Of a stretch of 64,000 nt of DNA, positions 1 through 8,274 are shown in pieces (within the stretch, counting starts at the first letter, position 1; each line of letters begins with the position of its first letter). Made by a program: the position numbers and the translations under genes. The stretch comes from Tistlia consotensis USBA 355 (GTDB taxonomy: Bacteria; Pseudomonadota; Alphaproteobacteria; Kiloniellales; DSM-21159), in the NCBI RefSeq assembly GCF_900177295.1, contig NZ_FWZX01000017.1, positions 62,001 to 126,000 of the forward strand, written 5' to 3'. The notes beneath the pieces are model-generated. The model had not been told where the DNA came from. It was given only the letters and a program-made list of their open reading frames with translations, and searched no databases.

Positions 1-533
1 CGCTGCTCGGCCTGCTGGTCGGCCTTGCCGCCGGCCTGTTCTCGATGGCCCGCGCCGGCGTCGTGCCGCTGGTCGCCGCGCTCTTCCCGATCCCCAAGAT
101 CGCCCTGCTGCCGCTGTTCATCATCTGGTTCGGCATCGGCGAGGAGTCGAAGGTCGCGACGATCCTGTTCGGCACCTTCTTCCCGACGGTCATCGCGGTC
201 TACGGCGGCGTCGACAACGTCGACCGGAATCTCATCCGCATGGGCCAGTCCTTCGGCCTGTCGTGGCTCTCGATCGTGCGCAAGATCGTGCTGCCCGGCG
301 CCCTGCCGGCGATCCTCTCCGGCTTCCGGATCTCGGCGGCGATCGCCATCATCCTCTTGGTCGCCGCCGAGATGATCGGCGCCGAGTACGGCATCGGCGC
401 CTACATCCTGCTCGCCGGCAACCTGATGGCGACCGACCAGCTGATCGCCGGCGTCGCCATCCTCTCGATGCTGGGCCTGGCGGTCAGCTGGCTGCTCGGG
501 CGGGCGGAGCGGTATTTTTTGAGGTGGCGGTGA
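1..533 (+). CDS. ABC transporter permease, SsuC/TauC type (5' end outside window)
   Basis: Inner-membrane permease of an ABC importer of the nitrate/sulfonate/taurine type. Only the C-terminal 177 or so residues are present, because the reading frame is already open at base 3. Several hydrophobic helices are visible, and the cytoplasmic coupling loop (EAA-like, G-x9-I-x-LP, seen as the stretch ending IVLPGALPA) lies at about 265-325. The protein ends in a short basic tail. Family members usually take up sulfonates, taurine, thiamine precursors or nitrate with a periplasmic binding protein and an ATPase, which would lie upstream of the window. The substrate cannot be told from this part. Confidence 0.85.
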   Translation, partial: LLGLLVGLAAGLFSMARAGVVPLVAALFPIPKIALLPLFIIWFGIGEESKVATILFGTFFPTVIAVYGGVDNVDRNLIRMGQSFGLSWLSIVRKIVLPGALPAILSGFRISAAIAIILLVAAEMIGAEYGIGAYILLAGNLMATDQLIAGVAILSMLGLAVSWLLGRAERYFLRWR

Positions 534-665
534 GGGGGGCTCCCGAACCACGGCGGTCCTTCCCGCATGGCGCGGCCCAGGGCCCCAAGCAGCCTATTCT
601 TCTCCTTAGGGGTGGCGCGTCGAGTGCGTCTTGCCGGCGGGCGGCGGTTGGAATCGGCCAGGCCG

Positions 666-1862
666 TCACAGGTCCGACAACGCTTCGGGCATCCAGTGCC
701 TGGTCTTGCGACTGGCCTTGAAAAAGCAGCGCCCGTATCTCTCGAGGTTTTCGAGATTGATCTCGAACCCCAATCCGGGGCTCTGCGGCATCGCGAACCA
801 GCCGTTTTCATGCAGGAACGGCCGCGTAAAGATGAGATCGCGGGCTTCCGGTATCCATCCGGGAGGGGAGACCGGGTATTCAAACAACGCCTCACCCGCA
901 AATCCGCTGGCGGCAAAGACATGCGCGTTGACGATGAACCCGAAACCGTTCGACCAGCAGTGGGGCGTGAATTTCAGCCCCTCCTGCCGGCACAGAGCCG
1001 CGACCTTGAGGCACTGTGCGATCCCACCTGCCCACATGGCGTCAGGCTGATAGATGTTGTAGCAGCCCATCTTCATCATCCGCGCGAGCTCTCTATGGCC
1101 CATGACTTGAAGCTCGCCACCGGCAACGGGAACCCGGGAGTAGGTCGTCAGCCTGGCGATTTCCTCGTGCCATTCGCCGAACAGCGGCTCCTCCACCCAG
1201 GCGAGCCCGACATCCGCGGCCGCATCCACGAAGCGTTTGGCGCGCTCCAGTGACCAGAGCGGCGCATCGCCGTTCTGCGTCAGGCGGAAGGCCTGATTGC
1301 AGTCGACCGAGATCTTCATCCGCCCCTCCATGTGGCTTGCGACATCGGAAATACGTTCGATATCGACAGCCTCATCGAAGTCGTGGACGCGAATCTTCAT
1401 CGTGTCGAAGCCTTCGGCAAGCCGGGCTTCGGCTTCCTCGCGCCGTGCCTGGGGATCCCGAAGCTCGCCGGACGACGCATAGAGCCTTATGCGATCGTCG
1501 GTCCCGCCAAGCATCCTGTAGAGCGGCAGGCCGGCGGTCTTCGCCTTGATGTCCCAGAATGCGGGTTCGAGCCACCAATTGAAGTTGCCACCCGCAGCCA
1601 TGATCTGGATCCGCTCGGCCAGCTTTTCGATATCGCCGGCGTCCTGACCGAGAAAGAGATCGGCAAGCAGGTCGCCGAGCCCGGCGCGTTCACGCCCGGC
1701 CGCAGGAAAGCCGCTCCACCCCTCGACACCGTCATCGGTGATGAACCGGACAATGCACATCGAAACATGGGTCCGGATCGTCCCGGGTATCCACGATGGC
1801 GCATGCGGTGCCGGCAACGGTGTCTTCACAAGATGGAGTTCGACGTGGTCAAGCGCTTGCAT
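666..1862 (-). CDS. Mandelate racemase/muconate lactonizing enzyme family protein
   Basis: Enolase-superfamily enzyme of 398 residues, a normal family length, with an N-terminal capping domain and a C-terminal TIM barrel. Visible active-site elements are the K-x-R motif (MKIRVHD), three metal-ligand acids in DCNQ, WVEEP and GGELQ, and a late His in TPHCW. This set suggests the mandelate racemase subgroup, whose members take a proton from the alpha carbon of sugar acids or related carboxylates. GC content is visibly lower than in the neighbouring genes (more T- and A-ending codons), suggesting recent acquisition. Decayed LysR and SDR genes follow upstream on the same strand, as expected for the remains of a sugar-acid catabolic locus. 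The substrate is not predictable. Confidence 0.85.
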   Translation of the reverse strand: MQALDHVELHLVKTPLPAPHAPSWIPGTIRTHVSMCIVRFITDDGVEGWSGFPAAGRERAGLGDLLADLFLGQDAGDIEKLAERIQIMAAGGNFNWWLEPAFWDIKAKTAGLPLYRMLGGTDDRIRLYASSGELRDPQARREEAEARLAEGFDTMKIRVHDFDEAVDIERISDVASHMEGRMKISVDCNQAFRLTQNGDAPLWSLERAKRFVDAAADVGLAWVEEPLFGEWHEEIARLTTYSRVPVAGGELQVMGHRELARMMKMGCYNIYQPDAMWAGGIAQCLKVAALCRQEGLKFTPHCWSNGFGFIVNAHVFAASGFAGEALFEYPVSPPGWIPEARDLIFTRPFLHENGWFAMPQSPGLGFEINLENLERYGRCFFKASRKTRHWMPEALSDL

Positions 1863-1884
1863 GTGCGGTCCTCTGACGGGAGAT

Positions 1885-2045
1885 CTATTGCCTGACGAGC
1901 GCTCGGATTCTCTCGGGGACGAATGGCCGGCGGCTGGACGCTAGGAAAAATCCGGGCGGGTCGACATAGCCACTCTGGCTAATTTCGGAGACCATTTCGG
2001 TGGGAGACAGGCCTGCGCCGCCGATCACGCACAGCGAGCCGAAGG
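1885..2045 (-). pseudogene. Remnant of a LysR-type regulator (C-terminal end)
   Basis: About 50 codons read like the end of a LysR effector domain: an AGLS...PTEMVSEISQSG stretch, then a piece ending SSRRPFVPERIRALV. This resembles the usual C-terminal 'SRRxxPxRVRAFV' ending of LysR proteins. There is no HTH region and no plausible start, so only a fragment survives. It lies directly upstream of the enolase-superfamily gene, where a cognate regulator could have been. The family assignment rests on motif recall alone. Confidence 0.4.
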
Positions 2046-2081
2046 ACGAGGCGGCACTTCGCCCGTCCGCTGCCCCTCGCT

Positions 2082-2278
2082 TCAGTGCAGCCGGCTCGCG
2101 ATCCTCAGCGTCGGCCCGCCGTCGACCGTCAGGGCCTAACCGGTGATCGAGCGGGCCGCGTGTCCGCTCGGGAAGGCGAAAGCCTCGGCGTCGTCTGCGG
2201 GCGCGGCCTAGCACCTGGCTCTTGCGTGTCAGGAGGTCGTGCAGCAGGGCCGTCTCGACATAGCCGGACGCTGCCCGG
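2082..2278 (-). pseudogene. Remnant of a short-chain dehydrogenase/reductase (C-terminal end)
   Basis: Two reading frames together give an SDR C-terminus. One frame carries GYVETALLHDLL and RKSQVLGRA. After a frameshift near 2190 the other carries DDAEAFAFPSGHAARSITG, a stop (TAG, 2136-2138) and ALTVDGGPTLR. The SITG-x-ALTVDGG block is the conserved end of classical SDRs. The frameshift, the in-frame stop and the missing Rossmann half show that the gene is dead. It abuts the stop codon of the PhyH-type gene. Confidence 0.65.
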
Positions 2279-3088
2279 TCACGCCCGGTCATAGACCTCG
2301 CGCTTGCGCCGCTCGACGATGGCCTGGTAGGCGAGGTCGGCCTCGTCGAAGTCGCTGAGGGGCACCGGCTCGCGCGCGAAGTGGCCGAAGCGGTCCTGGC
2401 CGCGCACCAGCGTCGCGCTGTCCCAGGCGCCGACGACCTGGCGCAGCTGCGGGGCGGCGTACTGCACGGTCAGGCCGATGCGCCGGCCGGCCGTGCGGTT
2501 GGGATTGGAGGCGTGCAGCGTCCAGCCGTGGTGCAGGCTGGCCTCGCCGGCCGCGAGCGGCAGGTCGCGGACGGCAGCCTCCTCCCCGGCGCCCAGCGCG
2601 ATGGTCTGGCCGCGGTGCAGGATGTTGTCGGCGGCGCGGCCGTCGTGGTGGGCGCGCCGGCCGGCGCGATGGCTGCCCGGCAGCATGCGCATGCAGCCGT
2701 TCTCCGGCGTCGCGTCGGTCAGCGCGACCCAGGCCGTGACCAGCCGGTCCCCGTCGAGGCCCCAGTAGGTCAGGTCCTGGTGCCAGGAGACGAAGCGCCG
2801 CTTGTCGGGCTCCTTGATCACGTAGCTCGAGTCCCAGACCAGGATGTCGGGGCCGAGCAGCGCCTCGACGGCATCGAGCAGCGCCGGGTGGCGCGCGATC
2901 TCGGCCGCCGAGGTGAAGACCAGGTGCGGCTTGACCCGGTAGTGCATCGGGCCGCGCTCCCGCTCCGCCGCCTCCAGGCGCGCGCGGTGCGCCGCCGCCT
3001 CGGCGCGTGCCATCACCGGAACCGGCCCGTAGAAGCCGTCGCGCTCGTAGGCGCTGCGCAGCGCCGCCGCGTCGATCGCTCCGCCCAT
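2279..3088 (-). CDS. Phytanoyl-CoA dioxygenase (PhyH) family protein
   Basis: Fe(II)/2-oxoglutarate-dependent oxygenase of about 269 residues. The facial-triad HxD is in SWHQDLTYWG, and the distal His and 2-oxoglutarate-binding Arg lie in the region reading LHHGWTLHASNPNRTAGRR. The frame extends further upstream to 3298, but that part is arginine/alanine-rich low-complexity sequence without family similarity, so the ATG at 3088 (MGGAIDAAAL) is chosen as start. Family members hydroxylate acyl-CoAs, ectoine, secondary metabolites or methylated compounds. The gene stands alone and its substrate is open. Confidence 0.85.
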   Translation of the reverse strand: MGGAIDAAALRSAYERDGFYGPVPVMARAEAAAHRARLEAAERERGPMHYRVKPHLVFTSAAEIARHPALLDAVEALLGPDILVWDSSYVIKEPDKRRFVSWHQDLTYWGLDGDRLVTAWVALTDATPENGCMRMLPGSHRAGRRAHHDGRAADNILHRGQTIALGAGEEAAVRDLPLAAGEASLHHGWTLHASNPNRTAGRRIGLTVQYAAPQLRQVVGAWDSATLVRGQDRFGHFAREPVPLSDFDEADLAYQAIVERRKREVYDRA

Positions 3089-3348
3089 CGCTGCCGTTCC
3101 TCGCCACGCCGTGCCGGTTGCGCAGCCAGGATCGCGCGAGGCCCGCCGTGCGTCTCGCCATTCCGCGGCGCGCCCTTGCCGCCGAATGGCGAGGTCGCCG
3201 CCGGCCCCGGCCCCGGCCCCCAGGGCCCGCGGTGGCGCCGGGAGCCGGTTCGCGAGACCGGCGCGGCCCTGTCGCCCGGCCGCCGTCATGACGGCCATGA
3301 GCGGCCTCCGGCTGGGAGTCGGCGGCCGGCCGTGCTAGCAGGCGGGGC

Positions 3349-4263
3349 ATGGCCGCCGCCTCGTCCCTGAAGTCGCTGCTCGCCGCGCTCGCGCCGGCGG
3401 TCTTCGTCGTGCTCTGGGCGACCGGCTTCATCGGCGCCAAGCTCGGTCTGCCCTATGCCGAGCCGGGCACCTTCCTGACGCTGCGCTTCCTGGTCGTCGT
3501 GCTGCTGATGGCGCCGCTGCTGCTGGTGCTGCCCGACCAGCGGCTCGCCGGCTGGCGTTCGGCCGGGCACGTCGCGGTGGTCGGGGCGCTGATGCACGGC
3601 GTCTATCTCGGCGGGGTCTTCGCCGCGATCGGCCGCGGCATGCCGGCCGGCCTCGCCTCGCTGATCGTCGCGCTGCAGCCGCTGCTGACCGCCGCCGTGG
3701 TCGGGCCGCTGCTCGGCGAGCGGGTGCGGCCGCGTCAGGTTCTCGGCCTGCTGCTCGGGCTGCTCGGCGTCGGCCTGGTGCTGTCCGGCAAGCTGGCGCC
3801 GGGCGGCGAGGGGCATCTGTTCCGCGGCTTCGGCCTCGACGCCCTGGCCTTCATCGTCGCCGCGCTGCTCGGCATCACGACGGCGACGGTCTACCAGAAG
3901 CGCTTCGCCCAGCACGCGCCGCTGATCGGCGGGGCCGTCGTGCAGTACCTGGCCGCGGCGCTCGTCGTCGGCCTGCCGGCGCTGCTCTTCGAGAGCAACC
4001 GGGTAGTCTGGAGCGGCGAGTTCGTCTTCGCCATCGGCTGGCTGGTGCTGGTGCTGTCGATCGGCGCAGTCAGCCTGCTGATGCTGCTGATCCGCTGGGG
4101 CGAGGCGGCCAAGACCGCCAGCCTGTTCTACCTGGTGCCGCCGGTCACCGCGGTGATCGCCTTCCTGCTGTTCGACGAGCGGCTCGGGCCGCTCGCCCTG
4201 GCCGGAATGGCAGTGACCGTGCTCGGCGTCGCCCTGGTCGTGATCCGGCCGCACCGGCTCTGA
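3349..4263 (+). CDS. DMT superfamily transporter (EamA family)
   Basis: Integral inner-membrane protein of 304 residues with about ten hydrophobic helices arranged as two EamA repeats, typical of drug/metabolite exporters of the RhaT/YdcZ type. The N-terminal repeat begins with the common VLWATGFIGAKLGL helix. The start ATG at 3349 is preceded by a GGCGGGG stretch that can serve as a weak ribosome binding site. The short intergenic space on both sides suggests a monocistronic unit. Substrates of this family (amino acids, metabolites, toxic compounds) cannot be told from sequence. Confidence 0.9.
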   Translation: MAAASSLKSLLAALAPAVFVVLWATGFIGAKLGLPYAEPGTFLTLRFLVVVLLMAPLLLVLPDQRLAGWRSAGHVAVVGALMHGVYLGGVFAAIGRGMPAGLASLIVALQPLLTAAVVGPLLGERVRPRQVLGLLLGLLGVGLVLSGKLAPGGEGHLFRGFGLDALAFIVAALLGITTATVYQKRFAQHAPLIGGAVVQYLAAALVVGLPALLFESNRVVWSGEFVFAIGWLVLVLSIGAVSLLMLLIRWGEAAKTASLFYLVPPVTAVIAFLLFDERLGPLALAGMAVTVLGVALVVIRPHRL

Positions 4264-4403
4264 CTCCTCGCAGGGGGCTCTCCCGCCAGCCTTCCGTCCC
4301 GCCACCCTTCTGTGCAGAGCGGTCCTGCTTCCTACCCGTCGATGTTCCTGATATGTTCTTATCACGGCTCAGGTGTGGAGCCGGGATCCGGAGGACGGGC
4401 AGG

Positions 4404-4694
4404 GTGGCCGGTTTCAAGCGACGGGCGCTGGACGACGAGGATCGCGGCCGCAAGGCCGTCGGGCTCGGCGAGCTGGCGGCCGAAGGGCTCGGCGTGTTCT
4501 GCTGGTGCAACCGTTGCGGCCACAACGCGACGCTCTCGAGCGAGCGGCTGGTCAGGGAGCTCGGCCCGGCCTTCCCGGTGCCCGAGCTCGGCGTGCGCCT
4601 GCGCTGCTCGGGCTGCGGCTCCAAGGACGTCGCGACGCGGCCCGGCTGGCCGGCCGTCGGCCCGGTCGCGCGCCACGGCCCGGACCGCGGCTGA
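4404..4694 (+). CDS. Small zinc-ribbon-like hypothetical protein
   Basis: Protein of 96 residues with two cysteine knuckles, CWCNRCGH and RCSGCGS, about 40 residues apart, fitting a four-Cys zinc ribbon. The chosen start is GTG at 4404, because a GGAGGA Shine-Dalgarno sequence lies about 8 bases upstream. An alternative ATG at 4353 adds an unconserved-looking leader. Codon use has the high GC3 of neighbours, so it is probably a real gene. Proteins of this shape occur in alphaproteobacteria as uncharacterised families. Function unknown. Confidence 0.65.
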   Translation: MAGFKRRALDDEDRGRKAVGLGELAAEGLGVFCWCNRCGHNATLSSERLVRELGPAFPVPELGVRLRCSGCGSKDVATRPGWPAVGPVARHGPDRG

Positions 4695-4750
4695 GCGGCC
4701 ATGAGCAGCGGGCATTGGACCGGCGCGGCCTCGGCCCTCACCCTGGCGGC

Positions 4751-5455
4751 ATGGCCGAGCAGCCGAAACCCGACTGGTGGTATGACGATCTGCGTCAGGT
4801 CGGGCTCGACTTCGACGATCCCGGCGCGGTCGCGGTCTATGACCGCAACCAGGGCGACCGCACCGCCGAGAATGAGGCGCTGGCGGCGCGGCTCGGCCTC
4901 GGTCCCGGCCGGCTCGTCGTCGAGTTCGGCTGCGGCACCGGTTCCTTCGCCCGGGCCGCCGCGCGGGCCGGCGCCGGGGTCCGTGCCGTCGACGTTTCCG
5001 CGGCCATGCTGGCCTTCGCCGAAGAGCGGACGCGGCGGGAGGGGCTGGCCGTCGCCTTCCACCGCGCCGGCTTCCTGAGCTACCGCCACGACGGCGGTCC
5101 CGCGGACGCCGTGGTCAGCCAGTTCGCCCTGCACCACCTGCCGGACTTCTGGAAGGGCCAGGCGCTGGCACGCATCGCGGCGCTGCTGCGGCCCGGCGGC
5201 CTGTTCTACCTGCGCGACGTCGTCTTCGGCTTCGCGCCGGCCGCGGCGAGGGAGGGAGTCGAGGCCTGGATCGGAGCCGTCGCCGAACCCGAGGGCGCGG
5301 GCTTCACCCGTGCCGACTTCGCCGGCCACGTCCGCGACGAGCACAGCACCTACGACTTCCTGCTCGAGGCCCTGCTGCAGCGCTGCGGCTTCGAGATCGA
5401 GGAGCGCTGGCAGTCGCTCGGCGCCTACGCCGCCTACCTCTGTCGGCGCCGCTGA
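4751..5455 (+). CDS. Class I SAM-dependent methyltransferase
   Basis: Protein of 234 residues with a Rossmann-fold methyltransferase domain. Motif I is VVEFGCGTGSFA (about residue 57), motif II includes the acidic residue in VRAVDVSAAM, and the post-I region has VVSQFALHHLPDF, typical of UbiE/Methyltransf_11/25 proteins. The methyl acceptor is unknown. Its last 22 bases overlap tail to tail with the convergent XRE-type gene. Confidence 0.85.
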   Translation: MAEQPKPDWWYDDLRQVGLDFDDPGAVAVYDRNQGDRTAENEALAARLGLGPGRLVVEFGCGTGSFARAAARAGAGVRAVDVSAAMLAFAEERTRREGLAVAFHRAGFLSYRHDGGPADAVVSQFALHHLPDFWKGQALARIAALLRPGGLFYLRDVVFGFAPAAAREGVEAWIGAVAEPEGAGFTRADFAGHVRDEHSTYDFLLEALLQRCGFEIEERWQSLGAYAAYLCRRR

Positions 5456-6138
5456 GTCGGCGGCGCCTTGCGCGCCCGCGGCTCGGGTGCGGCGGACTCG
5501 GGCGAGGCGGACTCGGGCGCTGCCGGCTTGGCGGCGCCGGGCCGAGGCTTCGCGGTTCCGGGCTTCGAGGTTCCGGGCCTCGCGGTTCCGGGCTTCGCGC
5601 CTTCCGTCTTCGCCCCCCCGGCCTTTGCGGGCGCAGCCTTCCCGGCCGGCTTCCGGGTCCCCGGCTTTCGTGTCGCCGGCTTCCGGGCCGCGGCCTTGCG
5701 TGCCGTCCGCTGCCGCGCCGCCGCCCGGCCGGCGGCGGCCTCGCGGGGCGTCGAAACCGGGTCGGCCAGCGGTTCGGGATCCAGCGCCTCGACCGCCGCG
5801 ACCTCCGCCTCGGCGGCTTCGGCGGCTTCGGCGTCGGCCTCGGGGGCCGCGCTCAGCGCCTTCGAGCCCTTCATCTCCTTCGCCGAGGCCTTGGCCGCCT
5901 TGCGCGCCGGCTTGGCGGCCTTGCCCGCCTCCTCGGCAGGCCCTTCGTAGTCGGTGACGCCCCGGGTCAGCGCGAAGCAGGCGAGGCGGATGTAGAGCGG
6001 GATCTCCAGCCTGCCGCCGTCGCGCTCGCCCTTCTCGTAGTACTGGATGACCCGGCGCTTCAGGCCGAGCGCGTGGGCCGCCTCCTTCTGCGAGAGCTTG
6101 AGGCTCTTGCGCCAGCGCTTGAAGTCCTTGGGCGTCAT
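5434..6138 (-). CDS. XRE-family HTH regulator with long Lys/Ala/Pro-rich tail
   Basis: The first 70 or so residues form a helix-turn-helix domain of the Cro/C1 type (KLSQKEAAHALGLKRRVIQYYEKGER). The remaining 160 residues are low complexity: an acidic Ala/Glu patch followed by repeated R/K-P-G/A-T/A units (KPGTRKPAGKAAPAK, TARPGTSKPGTAKP), resembling histone-H1-like or AlgP-type tails that bind DNA nonspecifically. The gene starts 65 bases from the first of three identical palindromes, suggesting autoregulation. The C-terminus overlaps the methyltransferase gene convergently. Confidence 0.8.
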   Translation of the reverse strand: MTPKDFKRWRKSLKLSQKEAAHALGLKRRVIQYYEKGERDGGRLEIPLYIRLACFALTRGVTDYEGPAEEAGKAAKPARKAAKASAKEMKGSKALSAAPEADAEAAEAAEAEVAAVEALDPEPLADPVSTPREAAAGRAAARQRTARKAAARKPATRKPGTRKPAGKAAPAKAGGAKTEGAKPGTARPGTSKPGTAKPRPGAAKPAAPESASPESAAPEPRARKAPPTQRRRQR

Positions 6139-6202
6139 GGGGTCCTCGTCCGGCAGGTCATCGACGATTCTTGACGGTCATCCACTACACCATCGGGGCA
6201 GG

Positions 6203-6294
6203 GCGCACAAGGTGCGCATCTTTCGCTGCCCCGATCTCGGCACGCGGCGCACCTGGTGCGCATTCCGGTCTTGTCACGAGCGCACAGTGTGCGC
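6203..6294. promoter_or_regulatory. Triple palindromic operator GCGCAC-N3-GTGCGC
   Basis: Three exact copies of the palindrome GCGCAC-N3-GTGCGC occur at 6203-6217, 6247-6261 and 6280-6294, with spacers AAG, CTG and AGT. Each is followed by AT plus pyrimidines on the plus strand. Centre-to-centre spacing is 44 and 33 bases, about four and three helical turns. They lie between the divergent XRE gene (start 6138) and the small gene at 6351, so the XRE protein is the most likely binder. A possible TTGTCA -35 (6271-6276) sits just before the third copy. Confidence 0.7.
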
Positions 6295-6350
6295 ATCTTA
6301 TGGGGCGAGTGCAACCCATGCCGCCGGCAGGACGCCGGCAGGAGGAGCCG

Positions 6351-6593
6351 ATGTTCGTCCGATCGGTCTGGGTCTACGGGGCCAAGGCCTTCACCAGCCG
6401 GCAGAGCTTTCCCGAGGGCGTCGTGCCGCTGCGCGAGCCCGAGGAGGTGCCGGTCTTCGATCTCGAGCCGAAGCTGGTCTTCCAGGTCGACTACCCGGGC
6501 TGCCGCAAGCTGACCGTCGAGCCCGTCGAGGTGCAGCTGATCACCCGCCGCCATCCGGAGGCGCAGGTCCGGCTGATCCCGGTCGTCCACTGA
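6351..6593 (+). CDS. Hypothetical protein, 80 residues
   Basis: Small soluble protein with no recognised domain, rich in Val and Pro and ending LIPVVH. The start at 6351 is supported by a GGAGGAG Shine-Dalgarno sequence six bases upstream. A longer in-frame version from 6171 would run through the operator palindromes and is rejected. It is divergent from the XRE regulator and lies just downstream of the operator triplet, so it is probably that regulator's target. Function unknown. Confidence 0.6.
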   Translation: MFVRSVWVYGAKAFTSRQSFPEGVVPLREPEEVPVFDLEPKLVFQVDYPGCRKLTVEPVEVQLITRRHPEAQVRLIPVVH

Positions 6594-6771
6594 TCGCCCG
6601 CTGCCGCCCGCCGTCGCCCGGGCGGCACAGGCGCTTTGCCGGCTGCGGGCTTGCCGCATCCGGCCCGGGACCTCACCTTGTTGCAGAACCGGCGCCGCCG
6701 CAGACGGCGCCCCGTTGTTGCGGGCAATGCCGGAGCAGGCGGCCCGCGGGACCACTGCCAAGGGGAGCGCC

Positions 6772-7470
6772 ATGGCGATCGAACTCTATTCCTGGGCCAC
6801 GCCGAACGGCCACAAGGTCCATATTCTGCTCGAGGAGCTGGGCCTGGAGTACAGGGTCCATCCGATCGACATCGGCAACGGCGACCAGTTCGATCCCGAC
6901 TTCCTGAAGATCAGCCCGAACAACCGGATCCCGGCGATCGTCGACCCGGACGGCCCGGGCGGCGAACCCCTGGCGCTCATGGAGTCGGGCGCGATCCTGT
7001 TCTATCTCGCCGAGAAGCACGGCCGCTTCCTGCCGGCCGACGGCGCCGGCCGCTACACGACCATGCAGTGGCTGATGTGGCAGATGGGCGGCCTGGGGCC
7101 GATGCTCGGCCAGGCGCACCACTTCCTGCAGTACGCGCCCGAGAAGATCGACTACGCCATGAAGCGCTATTCGAACGAGGCCAACCGCCTCTACGGCGTG
7201 CTCGACAAGCGCCTCGGCGAGAGCCGCTACCTGGCCGGCGACGACTACTCGATCGCCGACATGGCGGCCTGGCCCTGGACCCGCTATCCGGAGCGCCAGA
7301 ACGTCGAGCGCGCGAACTATCCGAACTTCCAGCGCTGGTTCGACGAGATCGCCGAGCGCCCGGCGGTCAAGCGCGGCGTCGAGGTGCTGACCAGCCTGCG
7401 CCGCGAGGGCGGCTTCGACGACAAGGCGCGCGAGGTCCTGTTCGGCGCGACCCAGTTCCAGCGCCGCTGA
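6772..7470 (+). CDS. YfcG/Ure2p-type glutathione S-transferase family protein
   Basis: Protein of 232 residues with an N-terminal thioredoxin fold (TPNGHKV, SPNNRIPAIVD, ESGAILFYLAEK) and an all-helical C-terminal domain (GDDYSIADMAAWPW). The pattern closely matches E. coli YfcG, a Nu-class GST with GSSG-dependent disulfide-bond reductase activity that uses threonine and asparagine rather than a catalytic Tyr, Ser or Cys. The start at 6772 follows an AAGGGGAG ribosome binding site. A paralogue follows 126 bases downstream, indicating tandem duplication. This copy has about 20 extra C-terminal residues. Confidence 0.9.
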   Translation: MAIELYSWATPNGHKVHILLEELGLEYRVHPIDIGNGDQFDPDFLKISPNNRIPAIVDPDGPGGEPLALMESGAILFYLAEKHGRFLPADGAGRYTTMQWLMWQMGGLGPMLGQAHHFLQYAPEKIDYAMKRYSNEANRLYGVLDKRLGESRYLAGDDYSIADMAAWPWTRYPERQNVERANYPNFQRWFDEIAERPAVKRGVEVLTSLRREGGFDDKAREVLFGATQFQRR

Positions 7471-7596
7471 GCCTCGATCCTTCGATCAATCCTGTCCGGC
7501 GGCGCGGGTGGCCAACGGCCGCCCGCCGCGGCAGGATCGCGCCCGACAAGACGAGACCCGACACGACAAGAGCAGAAGCCAAGAGGGAGGTTAGGA

Positions 7597-8217
7597 ATGA
7601 CGATCCAGCTCTATACCTGGGGCACGCCCAACGGCCGCAAGGTCTCGATCGCCCTGGAGGAGCTCGGCCTTCCCTACGAGGTCCATCCGGTCGACATCAC
7701 CAAGGACCAGCAATTCGACCCGGCCTTCCTGAAGATCAGCCCGAACAACAAGATCCCGGCGATCATCGATCCCGAGGGGCCGGGCGGGCAGCCGATCGCG
7801 CTGTTCGAATCGGGGGCGATCCTGGTCTGGCTGGCCGACAAGACCGGCCGGCTGCTGGCGAAGGAGGGCGTGGCGCGCTACCAGGCGCTGCAGTGGCTGA
7901 TGTGGCAGATGGGCGGCTTCGGCCCGATGCTCGGCCAGGCCCACCACTTCCTGCGCTTCGCCAAGGAGGAGGTGCCCTACGCCCGCGACCGCTATTCCAA
8001 CGAGACCCGGCGGCTCTACGGCGTGCTGGACCGGCGCCTGGCCGAGGCCGACTTCCTGGGCGGCGCCGACTACTCGATCGCCGACATCGCGACCTATCCC
8101 TGGGCGGCGCGCCACGAGTGGCAGCGCGTCGAGCTGGCCGAGTTCCCCAACGTCAAGCGCTGGTACGACGGCCTGACGGCCCGCCCGGCCGTCGCCAAGG
8201 GCATGCAGGTGCCCTGA
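7597..8217 (+). CDS. YfcG-type glutathione S-transferase family protein (second copy)
   Basis: Protein of 206 residues, clearly paralogous to the gene just upstream. The shared blocks are TPNGRKV, FLKISPNNKIPAI, ALQWLMWQMGG, GPMLGQAHHF and YSIADIA. It has its own GGGAGG ribosome binding site before the ATG at 7597. The GSHL/GSH-binding Thr-Pro-Asn motif is kept, so activity as a disulfide-bond reductase or GSH-dependent peroxidase is expected from the family. Divergence is spread along the length, so the duplication is not recent. Confidence 0.9.
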   Translation: MTIQLYTWGTPNGRKVSIALEELGLPYEVHPVDITKDQQFDPAFLKISPNNKIPAIIDPEGPGGQPIALFESGAILVWLADKTGRLLAKEGVARYQALQWLMWQMGGFGPMLGQAHHFLRFAKEEVPYARDRYSNETRRLYGVLDRRLAEADFLGGADYSIADIATYPWAARHEWQRVELAEFPNVKRWYDGLTARPAVAKGMQVP

Positions 8218-8274
8218 GCCCGAAGCGCCCCGCCGCTTCACTCGGCCGGGTCGACGGGCTGGCGGCAGAGCCCC

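Noticed and set aside
3286-4365. Minus-strand frame over the DMT exporter
   Set aside because: Gln/Arg/Ala-rich composition typical of a GC-rich antisense frame; the plus strand encodes a clear membrane protein.
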